From assembly GCA_021776785.1 (NCBI GenBank), contig JAJFFF010000051.1:124001-188000 (forward strand): DNA of 64,000 nucleotides, in the 5' to 3' direction. Below are positions 54,002 through 62,993 of this stretch, piece by piece; positions within the stretch are counted from its first letter, which is position 1, and each line of letters opens with the position of its first letter. The notes beneath the pieces were generated by a model that saw only the letters and a program-made list of their open reading frames with translations, had not been told where the DNA came from and did no database searches. Position numbers and translations under genes: made by a program. Source of the DNA: Planctomycetota bacterium (lineage in GTDB: Bacteria > Planctomycetota > PLA2).

Positions 54002-56749
54002 CTAGTCTTTGCTTTTGGCGCAGCGGAAGCCGACGTCGGCGTGGGGGAGGTCGGCGGGGCGGCGGCCCTCGGCGGCGACCATCGCGCGGTAGCGCGGGAG
54101 ATCGAACGACCCGCCTTTGATGACGGCCATGGAGCCGGTAGTCCCGACGGTCCATTCGGCGACGTTGCCACCGAGGTCGAAGACCCCGTACGGGGAGCGG
54201 TCCCGTGGATGCGAGCCGACGCGGCCCACCGTTCCCGTTTGGCAGTTGCACGCGGCACGGTCCAAAGAGTTACCGAACGGGAAGTCGCGCCGGTACTTGC
54301 CGCGAGCGGCGCGCTCCCACTCGTCTTTGGTGGGGAGTCGTTTGCCGGCCCAACGTGCGTAGTGTCGCGCCGCGTCCAACGAGATGCCGGTGACCGGATG
54401 CCGTGCACTACCCGCGGCGAACCTCCACGACCCGTCTTTGGCCTGATCCCAAAGGACGGCCGTGCGCTGGCTCCGGGCGTCGATGACACGCTGGGGGACG
54501 CGCGTCCTTTGCATGGGGGCGTCGAGCGTCGCCAGAAACTCCGCGTACTCCTCGTTCGTGACTTCATGCTGATCGATGAAGAAATCATCGAGGGCGGAAA
54601 CGCGCTCTTCTTCAAAGAAGCGAAGGTCGCCAAATGATATCTCTTCGCCGCCCGGGACAAAGCACATCCCTTCCGGCACCTGTTCGGGATCAACGGGCAC
54701 ATCGACCGCAAAGAGGGGGTCGGAATTGAGGTCGATTTGGAACGGGCAAAACACAGCGCGCCCGGAGCGGTGCTGAATCCAAACGACGTAGGTTCCCGAG
54801 CCCAAGGAAAAGTCAGGAACCGCCAACGGCGTTTTTCCCCAGTCGATGGGCGCATCCCAGTCCAACTCAAGCGACCCCCGCGCGCGCGCCGGAACACAGT
54901 AGACGTGGGCGTAAAGCGGAAGATTGCGCAGCCGCACGATGCGTTGGCCGCGCAAGAATCCGGCATACTGCTTCGCCTGAGCCGCTAAACGGCGCCCCGG
55001 GTAGTCGAGGGGCAGCGCCTCAAGCGCAGGGATAACGCTGCCGGAAAGAATGGCCGCGAGGTCGTCCGCCTGCGACGACATGGAGAGCGCGCGCCCGCTC
55101 CGGCGAAGTTTCTGAATCTCCGCGCTGAGCTCTTCCGCCTCGGCAACCCGGCGTTTCAGCGGGACAAAGCGGCGCGAGACCTCCAACAGCGCACGACCCT
55201 CGGCGTGGCCAGGCTCCAGCACGAGAACGGTACGAAGCTTGTCCTCCTGAACGCGCGGATCCGCCGTCGCGCGCGCCTGCGCGACGAGCTCACGGATGCG
55301 CTTGTTGCGGCGACTTGTGGTTGTGTAGTGCCAAACGGCGAGCGAAACGAAAGCCAAGGCCAGCGCCGCCGCCGACGCGATGAGAAGCGTCTGGTGTCGG
55401 CGTGCAAACAAGCGCGCCCGATAGAACGCACCGCGCGTCGAACCAAGGGCGACCGCGTAGGCGCGCACCGGCTTGCCGTCAAGCCACCGCTCCAGGTCCA
55501 AGCGGAAATCGTGCGCCGTCGGATAGCGCTCTTTCACGTCCGGCTTCATTGCGCGGTGCACGATCGCGGCCAACGCAGGATCGACGCGATCCTCGATCGG
55601 GAGATAGTTACCCTCTTGCGCATCGCGGATCATCTCGCGCATCGTGCGATGCGACCCGCTGCGCAACTCCTCGAGCTTCGCCTCGTAAAACGCCGCTTCG
55701 TCCTCGTCACCCGCGGCGCGGGAGGAGGCCGCAATCGTCTGCAGGTTGTCCACCCGCTTCGTCAGGCTGACGCGGCCCATGTCAATGGACGGTGCGATCG
55801 GCGCGTCGCCGTTCAGCAGGAAGTACAGCAAGCAACCGAGCGCCCAAACGTCTCCTTGCTCCGAGACGCCGCCGCGCGCCTGCTCGGGCGGCATGAGCCG
55901 GATGGTGCCCATTGCCATGCGCGCCTGCTCTTCTTTCTTGTCCGCGCCCGCGCGCAAGACGATGCGCGAACCCGCGCGTTTGAAGAGATGGCAGATGCCG
56001 AAGTCGATCACATAGACGTGAAGCGTCTTGGCGTCGAGCAGGACGTTGCCGGGTTTCAGATCGCGATGGATCACGCCGTTGTCGTTCGCGAACGCGATCG
56101 CACGCGTGACCGGCAACACCACACCGCGCAGCAGCCCGCGCAACGAGGCGAGGTGCCGCAACGAAGGGTGATAGCGCAAACGGTTCGCACGCCACAGCCC
56201 GACAAGGCTGTCGAGTGACATCGGTTTGTGCAGAAGTTCCATCGTGTAGTACGGATGGCCTTCCCACGCGCCGTGGTCAAAAATCGGCATGAGGTGGGGG
56301 TGCTTGAGATTGCCCTGCACTTCGACTTCACGTTGAAAGCGAAGTCCGTAGTTTTGATCGTCGGGGCTGCGGTGCAACACCTTCAGCGCGACGTGGCGAT
56401 TGGCTCCCCAGTCAAAGGCGCGATAGATCGTCGATGAACCGCCCGAGGCAATGGCCTCTTCGATCTCATACTTGCGATCAAGGCGCATGCCCGGACGCAA
56501 CACCTCGCGCCCGTCTTGGTTGGCGGCGTCGAGCGACTGCTCGACCTCGGTCTGAAGCCGCCCGTTCTCCCAGCGCACGGTGAACGTGGTCTTGCAGGAG
56601 TGGCACGTGGCCCGAAATCGAAGCCCCGGACGGCGCTGCAACTCCGCGACAGGCACGGCGTATTTCTGTGCGCACTCAGGACAAAACGCCCGCCCGGGCG
56701 CCTCACGACTCGCTTCGACCACGCCAGATGCTAACGCAGCTCGGCGCAT
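54002..56749 (-). CDS. Ser/Thr protein kinase with SUMF1-type C-terminal domain
   Basis: 915 residues. An N-terminal zinc ribbon (C23, C26, C49, C52) precedes the kinase domain: ASGGSSTIYRA loop, K123 in ALKVLH, HRDLKPGN (228-235), DFG (249-251), MPPEQ. A single membrane segment (about residues 465-485, LLIASAAALALAFVSLAVWH) separates it from a helical stretch and a formylglycine-generating-enzyme-like domain (EGMCFVPGGEEISFGD, DEVTNEEYAEFL-type DQHEVTNEEY, GKRLPTKDEWERAARGKYRR, DLGGNVAEW and the closing DVGFRCA). In Planctomycetes and Myxobacteria this kinase-membrane-SUMF1 plan is common; the periplasmic domain is usually a ligand sensor rather than an active enzyme. Two catalytic cysteines of FGE are not evident. 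Confidence 0.88.
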   Translation of the reverse strand: MRRAALASGVVEASREAPGRAFCPECAQKYAVPVAELQRRPGLRFRATCHSCKTTFTVRWENGRLQTEVEQSLDAANQDGREVLRPGMRLDRKYEIEEAIASGGSSTIYRAFDWGANRHVALKVLHRSPDDQNYGLRFQREVEVQGNLKHPHLMPIFDHGAWEGHPYYTMELLHKPMSLDSLVGLWRANRLRYHPSLRHLASLRGLLRGVVLPVTRAIAFANDNGVIHRDLKPGNVLLDAKTLHVYVIDFGICHLFKRAGSRIVLRAGADKKEEQARMAMGTIRLMPPEQARGGVSEQGDVWALGCLLYFLLNGDAPIAPSIDMGRVSLTKRVDNLQTIAASSRAAGDEDEAAFYEAKLEELRSGSHRTMREMIRDAQEGNYLPIEDRVDPALAAIVHRAMKPDVKERYPTAHDFRLDLERWLDGKPVRAYAVALGSTRGAFYRARLFARRHQTLLIASAAALALAFVSLAVWHYTTTSRRNKRIRELVAQARATADPRVQEDKLRTVLVLEPGHAEGRALLEVSRRFVPLKRRVAEAEELSAEIQKLRRSGRALSMSSQADDLAAILSGSVIPALEALPLDYPGRRLAAQAKQYAGFLRGQRIVRLRNLPLYAHVYCVPARARGSLELDWDAPIDWGKTPLAVPDFSLGSGTYVVWIQHRSGRAVFCPFQIDLNSDPLFAVDVPVDPEQVPEGMCFVPGGEEISFGDLRFFEEERVSALDDFFIDQHEVTNEEYAEFLATLDAPMQRTRVPQRVIDARSQRTAVLWDQAKDGSWRFAAGSARHPVTGISLDAARHYARWAGKRLPTKDEWERAARGKYRRDFPFGNSLDRAACNCQTGTVGRVGSHPRDRSPYGVFDLGGNVAEWTVGTTGSMAVIKGGSFDLPRYRAMVAAEGRRPADLPHADVGFRCAKSKD

Positions 56750-56835
56750 CGGCGTAGGGGCGCCTTCTAAATCTTTACAGGTAAGGGGGTTATGAGGCTA
56801 AGTTCGAAGGCGCAACCGGTCGATAAGAAAGCACT

Positions 56836-57699
56836 ATGTTCTGTCGAATTCTCCCGCTCGGTCTGCTCGCACTCTTCGCCGCGGCGGAGCCCGCGCCCAA
56901 GCCCGTCGAAATGGTGGCCAAGCTTGAGACCGGCCAGCGCTATACCGGCTCCAACACGGTGTCTTACGCCATCAAAACCACGGTGCGCCACGGGCAAAAA
57001 ACGTCGGAGACGTCGGAGTCCGTCAAACGCACGGAGCGGTTTGTGGATCGGGTGTTGCGCGCCGGCAACAACGGCGTCATTGAGATCGAGCGCAGCTACC
57101 TCAAGTTGTTCTCGACCGTGCAGACGTCGGCGTCGGAACGGAAAACGGTGCAAAAGAGCCCGCTGAAGGGCCGCGTCGTCAAGATCAAGGAACAGCGTCG
57201 CCGTCGCGAGCTCAAGCTGGAAGGCCGCGGTTCGATCGACCCGTTCGTGCGCCGCACCGCGGGCATCGAAATCGACTGGCGCGACGTTTTGCCGGACGAG
57301 CCGGTTCGCCCCGGCGATGAGTGGACCGCCGACGTGAGCTCGCTGACGCGCCGTTTCGCGGCGTACCTCAACTGCGGAACGCGCGGCAAGATGCGCGTGC
57401 GCTACGAGGAAAACAAGACGGTCGGCGGCCATCGCATGGCGAAGCTATACATCGACTGGACGATCGAAGGGATGCGCGACCGACACCTCTACACGAAGGT
57501 CGTGGTGGCCGGTGACGTGATGTTTGACCTCGACTGGCAACGGATCGTCGACGTTGATCTGACCGGTTCCATCATCGTACGCGGCGCCGTGATTGGCGAA
57601 GATGGATCGAAGATCATCAAGGGCGAGGGCCCGGTGACGATGCGGATGTCGTTGCGGTCGGCCGACGTGGATGCTTCGGCCAAGCCCAACGACGACTAG
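56836..57699 (+). CDS. Secreted hypothetical protein
   Basis: 287 residues with a signal peptide (MFCRILPLGLLALFAAAEPA). The mature part is strand-rich and basic, with TGQRYTGSNTVSYAIKTTV, RVDRVLRAGNN-like DRVLRAGNNGVIEIER, and a late DLDWQRIVDVDLTGSIIVRG. It may belong to a family of periplasmic beta-barrel-like lipid-interacting or DUF proteins, but I do not recognise it. It is divergent from the kinase-SUMF1 gene; a MITE-like repeat starts five bases after its stop. Confidence 0.65.
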   Translation: MFCRILPLGLLALFAAAEPAPKPVEMVAKLETGQRYTGSNTVSYAIKTTVRHGQKTSETSESVKRTERFVDRVLRAGNNGVIEIERSYLKLFSTVQTSASERKTVQKSPLKGRVVKIKEQRRRRELKLEGRGSIDPFVRRTAGIEIDWRDVLPDEPVRPGDEWTADVSSLTRRFAAYLNCGTRGKMRVRYEENKTVGGHRMAKLYIDWTIEGMRDRHLYTKVVVAGDVMFDLDWQRIVDVDLTGSIIVRGAVIGEDGSKIIKGEGPVTMRMSLRSADVDASAKPNDD

Positions 57700-57703
57700 C
57701 ACC

Positions 57704-57852
57704 CCATTGAAAAAGTCACATGGGCTACGCGCGGGCCTCGAAGCCCATCTCTGCGTCGCGAATCCTCGCTGTAGCGTTGCTACAGCTGCGGTCCGCTCCT
57801 TGATCTCGACTCCGATCTCTCGCTCTCGCTATTCCAAGCACTTTTTCAACGG
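57704..57852. mobile_element. MITE-like element, copy 1
   Basis: A 149-bp unit bounded by CCATTGAAAAAGT (57704-57716) and ACTTTTTCAACGG (57840-57852), which are inverted repeats with one mismatch. It contains a perfect 8-bp hairpin GCTGTAGC/GCTACAGC (57768-57786) and ATGGGCT/AGCCCAT pairing. No transposase is encoded. Confidence 0.7.
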
Positions 57853-57865
57853 CCTGCCCAGCAGC

Positions 57866-58014
57866 CCATTGAAAAAGTCACATGGGCTGCGAGCGGATCT
57901 CGAAGCCCATCTCTGCGTCGCGAATCCTCGCTGTAGCGTTGCTACAGCTGCGGTCCGCTCCTTGATCTCGACTCCGATCTCTCGCTCTCGCTTTTCCAAG
58001 CACTTCTTCAACGG
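57866..58014. mobile_element. MITE-like element, copy 2 (direct repeat of copy 1)
   Basis: A 149-bp unit in the same orientation as copy 1, starting 162 bases later and differing at about six positions. The ends (57861-57878 and 58002-58019) are 18-base inverted repeats with three mismatches. Both copies are followed by CCTGC. The 170 bases after it, up to the histidine kinase GTG, show nothing else. Confidence 0.7.
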
Positions 58015-58184
58015 CCTGCTAGGCCGGCAGTCGGCCAGTCGATTCACCACCTGATCTTCGCGCGCCCGCCGGGCCGATCTCCGGGAGACAGAGGCGAAGT
58101 GTCTCCCTAGGCCGTGCCGACTCGGGTCCGACGTCGGGACAACTTCGTTGCAGGGAGAGCCCGGCGCGCTTCTAGAATCTAGGG

Positions 58185-59825
58185 GTGCGCCGGGCTCCTT
58201 TCGTCCTTGTTCTCTGCGGCGCGATCGGCCTCGCGGTCGTGGCGTTTGCAGCTCTTAGTCACTTGGACGCCGCGCGGCGTTCGGTGGAGCGCCGTGTCCG
58301 CTCGGAGACGACCCAGGCCCTGCGCGAGGAAGGCTACCGCTTGGCGCGGGATCTGCTCGCCGCGCTCGCGACCGCGCCGGTCGCCCGCTTTGACAAGGAT
58401 GGCGCCCTGGTTCGCCCCGCGCCGCCCGCGCACGCGCAGCGGTTCGAGTCGCCCACGGGCTCGATCACCGTTTTGTATCTGGAGCGCGATCCCGAGCGCG
58501 CACTCCGCCACGCCGTCAACAGCGCCGAACGCGCGCTTGCCAAACTCCACCTCGCGCGGCGCGATCGATCGGCGCGCCATCTCCAAGACGCGCTGGCGGA
58601 GAAGTCTCTGCGGGGAACCGAGCTCGCCCTCCAGGCGCGCCTGGAAGGCTTTCGGTGGGAGGACAACGCGCCGGATGAAGCGTGGCAAGACGACGTGTCG
58701 GCTCTGCTCGGCGGCCCGCAGGATCGTTTCGCGCGCGCGCTGTTGCGACACGCCAACGTCGCCCCGGGTACACCTCGCCACGAGCGCGAGCGCTTGGTGC
58801 GGATGCGCCCACGCGAAGGATTGTTCGTCGAGAGCCGCGTTCTCATGCGCGGCATCAAGCGGGACGCGGGATGGGAAGTGCGCTCGCTGCCCCTGCCCGA
58901 GCGGTTGCAAGAAGAGGGGGTGATGCGGGCAGCGTTGCCTGATCCGCTGGAGTTCCTCGAACTGCGCGGCACCCTCGACCGCGCGCTGCTGAGGCGAATG
59001 CTGCGCGACGAGAACCGGTCGGTCGTTTTGATGTATGCGGGCGCCGCGGTGTTTTTACTGATCGGCATCGGCTACGCGCTTCTCGCCCTCCGACGCGCGA
59101 ACAGGCTCGCGGTCGCCAAGCAGGACTTTTTGGCCAACGTCACCCACGAACTAAAAACGCCGCTCGCCAACGTAAGACTCTACGCCGAGTCGTTGCAGCA
59201 GGGGCGCGTCGCCGCAAGCGATCAAAAGGAGTTCCTCGCCACGATTTTGGAGGAGACCGGTCGGCTCGACGGCTTGGTCGAGGGCCTCCTCCACGTGGCG
59301 CGTGGCCCGAGCCTGCACTTCGCTCCGCTCGATTGCCAAGCGTTGCTGGTGGAGACGGCATCGCGTTGGGAACCGCGCCTGGCGCGCGCTGGCTTTACCC
59401 TGGCTCTCGACGCGCCTGCACTCCCTACGGTGCGCGGCGACAAAGAGGCCTTGCAGCGCGCGCTCTCCAACTTGCTCGACAACTCTCGCAAGTATGCACG
59501 TGACAACCCGCGCATCGAGTTGACCGGCGCGGCTTCGAACGGATCCGTGCGTTTGACCGTGCGGGATCACGGCCCGGGGATCCCTGTGGCGCATCGCGAG
59601 GAAGTGCTGCGCCCGTTTGCGCGTTTGGAAAGCGCGGATCGCAAAGAAACCGAAGGGGTGGGCCTCGGATTGAGTCTGGTCGTGGCGTGCATGGAAGCGC
59701 ACGGCGGGCGCGTCGAATGGGGAGGAGGCGGAGGTGCCGCGGTCACCCTCGTTCTGCCCGTCGACGAAGGAACGAATGCGGAGAGGAAGGTGGGGGATGA
59801 GTCGGATTCTGCTCGTGGAGGATGA
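58185..59825 (+). CDS. Membrane sensor histidine kinase
   Basis: 546 residues from GTG at 58185. Membrane segment 1 (about 6-24, FVLVLCGAIGLAVVAFAAL) and segment 2 (about 282-304, VVLMYAGAAVFLLIGIGYAL) flank a periplasmic sensor region of 250 residues without a recognised fold. The HisKA box has H321 in ANVTHELKTPLANV; the ATPase has the N box DNSRKYARD, G1 DHGPGIP, the F box and G2 GVGLGLSLV. It overlaps the response regulator by 29 bases, a normal pair arrangement. Confidence 0.9.
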   Translation: MRRAPFVLVLCGAIGLAVVAFAALSHLDAARRSVERRVRSETTQALREEGYRLARDLLAALATAPVARFDKDGALVRPAPPAHAQRFESPTGSITVLYLERDPERALRHAVNSAERALAKLHLARRDRSARHLQDALAEKSLRGTELALQARLEGFRWEDNAPDEAWQDDVSALLGGPQDRFARALLRHANVAPGTPRHERERLVRMRPREGLFVESRVLMRGIKRDAGWEVRSLPLPERLQEEGVMRAALPDPLEFLELRGTLDRALLRRMLRDENRSVVLMYAGAAVFLLIGIGYALLALRRANRLAVAKQDFLANVTHELKTPLANVRLYAESLQQGRVAASDQKEFLATILEETGRLDGLVEGLLHVARGPSLHFAPLDCQALLVETASRWEPRLARAGFTLALDAPALPTVRGDKEALQRALSNLLDNSRKYARDNPRIELTGAASNGSVRLTVRDHGPGIPVAHREEVLRPFARLESADRKETEGVGLGLSLVVACMEAHGGRVEWGGGGGAAVTLVLPVDEGTNAERKVGDESDSARGG

Positions 59826-60489
59826 TCCGGGGATGGCGCGCGGCCTCGGCTACAACTTGAAGGCCGACGGGTATGACGTCGTGCACGCGGCGGACGGCGC
59901 CGACGGTCTAAAACAGGCGCGCGCCGGCGCGTTTGATCTCATCTTGCTCGATGTGATGCTGCCCCAGCTCAGCGGGTTTGACGTGTTACGCCAGCTTCGT
60001 GCCGACGGGAACGAGTCGCCGGTGATTTTGCTCACGGCGCGCGGCGAGGAACTCGACAAGATTGCCGGACTGAAGTTGGGCGCGGACGACTACGTGACGA
60101 AGCCGTTTAGCTTGGGCGAGCTACTCGCGCGCATCGGCGCTCGCTTGCGACGCAGCCAGCCGGGGATCGCGGTGGACTTCCCGGCGTTGCGTGTCGAGCG
60201 CGGCACGGCGCACGCGCGCTTGACGCCGACCGAAGCCGACATCTTGCACTATTTGTGGGAGCGCGAAGGTCAAGCCGTGACGCGCGGCGCGATCTTGCGC
60301 GACCTCTGGGGTGTCGCGGAAGCATCAGAAACGCGCACGCTTGACAATCACGTGGCCCGTCTTCGCAAAAAACTCGAAGACGATGCGACGCGGCCGGTGG
60401 TCTTACAGACGGTGTCCGGCGTGGGTTATCGCCTCGCGCCTGGGACGTTAGCGGTACAGGATCGGGACGGAAACGCGCCCGATTCGTGA
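59797..60489 (+). CDS. OmpR-family response regulator
   Basis: 230 residues from the ATG at 59797 (AAGGTGGGGG just upstream). Receiver: acidic ED at residues 8-10, D52 in LLDVMLPQLSGFDVL, and K102 in VTKPF. The C-terminal winged helix has LTPTEADILHYLWEREGQAV and ends SETRTLDNHVARLRKKLEDD and TVSGVGYRL, the OmpR pattern. It is activated by the overlapping histidine kinase; targets are unknown. Confidence 0.92.
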   Translation: MSRILLVEDDPGMARGLGYNLKADGYDVVHAADGADGLKQARAGAFDLILLDVMLPQLSGFDVLRQLRADGNESPVILLTARGEELDKIAGLKLGADDYVTKPFSLGELLARIGARLRRSQPGIAVDFPALRVERGTAHARLTPTEADILHYLWEREGQAVTRGAILRDLWGVAEASETRTLDNHVARLRKKLEDDATRPVVLQTVSGVGYRLAPGTLAVQDRDGNAPDS

Positions 60490-60504
60490 GTCACTAGAGG
60501 TGTC

Positions 60505-62949
60505 ATGAAAACTTTGTCTCTTGTCCTCCTCCTGACGTTGGCCGCGCGTGCGCAAGATGCGCAAAACGCCGCCGACATTTTCTACAAGGCGTACTGGTTG
60601 GAACAATCCGGCCACGATGCCAAACAAGCCGAAGCGATGTACGAGACGCTGCTGCGCGATCACGGGAACGCGCCCGAAGCGCCGCGCGCGATTGTCGGAC
60701 TGATTCGCCTACGGGTGAAGCGTGGCGACGATGTGGCGAAACTCGTCGCCCAGCTTGAGACGTATTCGGACGCGAAGCAGGAGCGCGCCCAGGCGCGACG
60801 CATTCTGACCGCACCCAAGCATGGGTTTGACCCACACCGACGTCCCGACGACTCGCCGCTGGACCAGGCGCTCAAAGACATCTACTTCCGCATCATGAAT
60901 GTGAACACCGATAGTCCCATCAACGCGCAGCAGCGAACGTTGATCATCGATCTCGGTGTCCGCGCGCACGCGATGCTGGAAGCGGCGATGCGCTCAACCA
61001 ACCCGACGGCGGTGCACACGGCGGCGTCGCTGGCGCTGCGCGGCGGCGCGGAGTCCAAGGAATTCTTGCGAAAATGCGTAGCCGACGACTCGATCGTTTT
61101 TCGCTCCGCCATCTTCGATGCCATGGTGAAGCAGGCGAACGGTTTCCATGGGCCGATGCTCGCCGAACTCGTGCGCGTGTGGGATTCGGCGCCGCTCCGC
61201 GTCAAGCTGGCGATGTTGAAATTAGCAAACCGCGCCACGGCATTCGGACAGTTCGATTTCTCGTACGACATCTTGCAAAAAGCGATGTCGAGCAACGATC
61301 CCAAAGTGCAGGCGCTGCTCTGGATGGACCCGATCCGCCTATCCGGACCTGTTCCGGACGCACTCGCGGCACTCATCGTCGAGCGGATCGAGAAAGATGG
61401 CTTCGAGCTGTACTCCGCGAACGGGCTGATCCCGTTGATCCGCGACGACGCTCTGGCGCCACGGATTCAGGCTCTTTTGGAGAAGGCTCGCTTGCTGCCA
61501 CACCACAACGGAGAGTACGACGACGCGACGGTTCGTGTCCTCGTTCGCTCGGGACTCAATCGATTCCTTGCCGGCGACGACTCGGTCGTGGGCGCCCTGC
61601 GTTCCTACAAAAGCAACCGGGTCGCACAACTTGAGATTGTCGCCGCCTGTTTGAAACATCACCGCGGTGACTTGATGCAGCGGATTGGCGGCGGAAGCGC
61701 GCGATGGAAAGTCGGTGAGCTGCGCGGGCGGGCGATTCAGGCCATGTATTCCACAAACAAGAAGGAAGCGGAAGCAGCAACAGCCGTGATCACGCGGATC
61801 CGTGTGACGCCGAGCGAGTGGCCGAAGATTCGAGAGCTCGCACTCCGGCATAAACACATCCACGCCTACCTCATTCAGGCGGGAGGGATGAACGGTCCGA
61901 GCGAACTCATTCCGATCGTGCCGCTGGCGGATACCGAAGAGAAGGTTCGCGGGCTGCTTGCTTACGCCTCTCACTACAGCGACAACTTTCCGCTCGACGA
62001 TCGGCGCAAGCTCGTCGCCCAGGTTCTGGAGCGCGCCACGCCCGCAAGTGGCGACCTGCTCTTCGCCCTAGCGAGCAAGCGTGACTACGTGGACTTAGTG
62101 GTGCAGCGCATGCTTCGCGCCACCGGCAAAGAGTGGAACTGGATAAGCGGCAAGTACAGCGCCATAAAGATCGTGACCCAGGCGTGGAGAACCAAGGACC
62201 TGGTTGGTCCCTTGTTCTATGCCCACGCCGACGATCCGCGTGCCATCATCGGTGAGCTCGCGATCGACCATGCGCGGCGCATCCAGACGCCCGAGGCTTC
62301 GGCCGCTCTCGCTCTTGCGCTCAAGAGTCCGCACAGCAAAGTCGTTCGCGCGGCGTTGAAGGCCCTGAAGGCGCGCAGCGCCAGTGAGATGCGACCGATT
62401 TTCGAACTGCTGCGGTCGGAACCATTTGCAAAGGATGCGTACGACGCGATCGAGGACGGCGGCCACCTCTCGCACACCGGTGCGATCGAGGCTCAGCTGC
62501 CGCACGTGACCGACAGGTTGGCTCGGAAGGCTTGGTCTTGTCTCGAGTCGTTAGACCCCAAACGCGCCGCGACACTCGCGTTCGAGGGCGTGAAGGTCGG
62601 TCGCAGCAGGGCGTACCGGCTGGCGGCACTGGACGTGTTGGCTCGTTCGAACGACCCGCGCCGCATGGACATCTTTCGGCGCGTGTTGAGCGAGGACCAA
62701 GACAAGATGCTCGCAGGCGGTGAAGTGATCGTCCTGCGCGCCATCGGCGACCAATACCTCCACGAGTTGGGGCCGCAGATCCTTCAGTACCTAAGGCATC
62801 CCGATCCGCGCGTCAGCAACACGGCGCACGGCGCCATCAAGCGCATCCAGTTCTATGTGGAAGCCAAAAAGATCCTCGAAAGCGCCGCGGACCGAGAAAG
62901 GGTTCGCGAGATCGAAGAGCGCGTCGAGAAGGAAGCCGGGGACAAGTAG
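60505..62949 (+). CDS. Secreted TPR/HEAT-repeat protein
   Basis: 814 residues with a signal peptide (MKTLSLVLLLTLAARA). The first ~100 residues look TPR-like (AADIFYKAYWLEQSGHDAKQ). The rest is a series of about 18 paired helices that match HEAT-like repeats in style (for example PEASAALALALKSPHSKVVR, RPIFELLRSEPFAKDAYDAI). No catalytic motif. HEAT proteins of this type are frequent in planctomycetes as periplasmic or secreted scaffolds. It starts 15 bases after the response regulator and may be co-transcribed. Confidence 0.75.
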   Translation: MKTLSLVLLLTLAARAQDAQNAADIFYKAYWLEQSGHDAKQAEAMYETLLRDHGNAPEAPRAIVGLIRLRVKRGDDVAKLVAQLETYSDAKQERAQARRILTAPKHGFDPHRRPDDSPLDQALKDIYFRIMNVNTDSPINAQQRTLIIDLGVRAHAMLEAAMRSTNPTAVHTAASLALRGGAESKEFLRKCVADDSIVFRSAIFDAMVKQANGFHGPMLAELVRVWDSAPLRVKLAMLKLANRATAFGQFDFSYDILQKAMSSNDPKVQALLWMDPIRLSGPVPDALAALIVERIEKDGFELYSANGLIPLIRDDALAPRIQALLEKARLLPHHNGEYDDATVRVLVRSGLNRFLAGDDSVVGALRSYKSNRVAQLEIVAACLKHHRGDLMQRIGGGSARWKVGELRGRAIQAMYSTNKKEAEAATAVITRIRVTPSEWPKIRELALRHKHIHAYLIQAGGMNGPSELIPIVPLADTEEKVRGLLAYASHYSDNFPLDDRRKLVAQVLERATPASGDLLFALASKRDYVDLVVQRMLRATGKEWNWISGKYSAIKIVTQAWRTKDLVGPLFYAHADDPRAIIGELAIDHARRIQTPEASAALALALKSPHSKVVRAALKALKARSASEMRPIFELLRSEPFAKDAYDAIEDGGHLSHTGAIEAQLPHVTDRLARKAWSCLESLDPKRAATLAFEGVKVGRSRAYRLAALDVLARSNDPRRMDIFRRVLSEDQDKMLAGGEVIVLRAIGDQYLHELGPQILQYLRHPDPRVSNTAHGAIKRIQFYVEAKKILESAADRERVREIEERVEKEAGDK

Positions 62950-62959
62950 ATCCACGCCG

Positions 62960-62989
62960 AGGCCCTCTTCCGGTAGTGGAGGAGGGCCT
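62960..62989. terminator. Hairpin between convergent genes
   Basis: A 12-bp stem (62960-62971 with 62978-62989, one G-U pair) and a six-base loop lie between the stops of two convergent genes (62949 and 62994). Neither side has a good T-run, so it may be a bidirectional terminator or an mRNA end-protecting hairpin. Confidence 0.5.
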
Positions 62990-62993
62990 TGGG

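Noticed and set aside
57671-58054. 127-residue open frame over the MITE-like repeats
   Set aside because: It simply translates the two direct repeat copies and has no proper start or signal.
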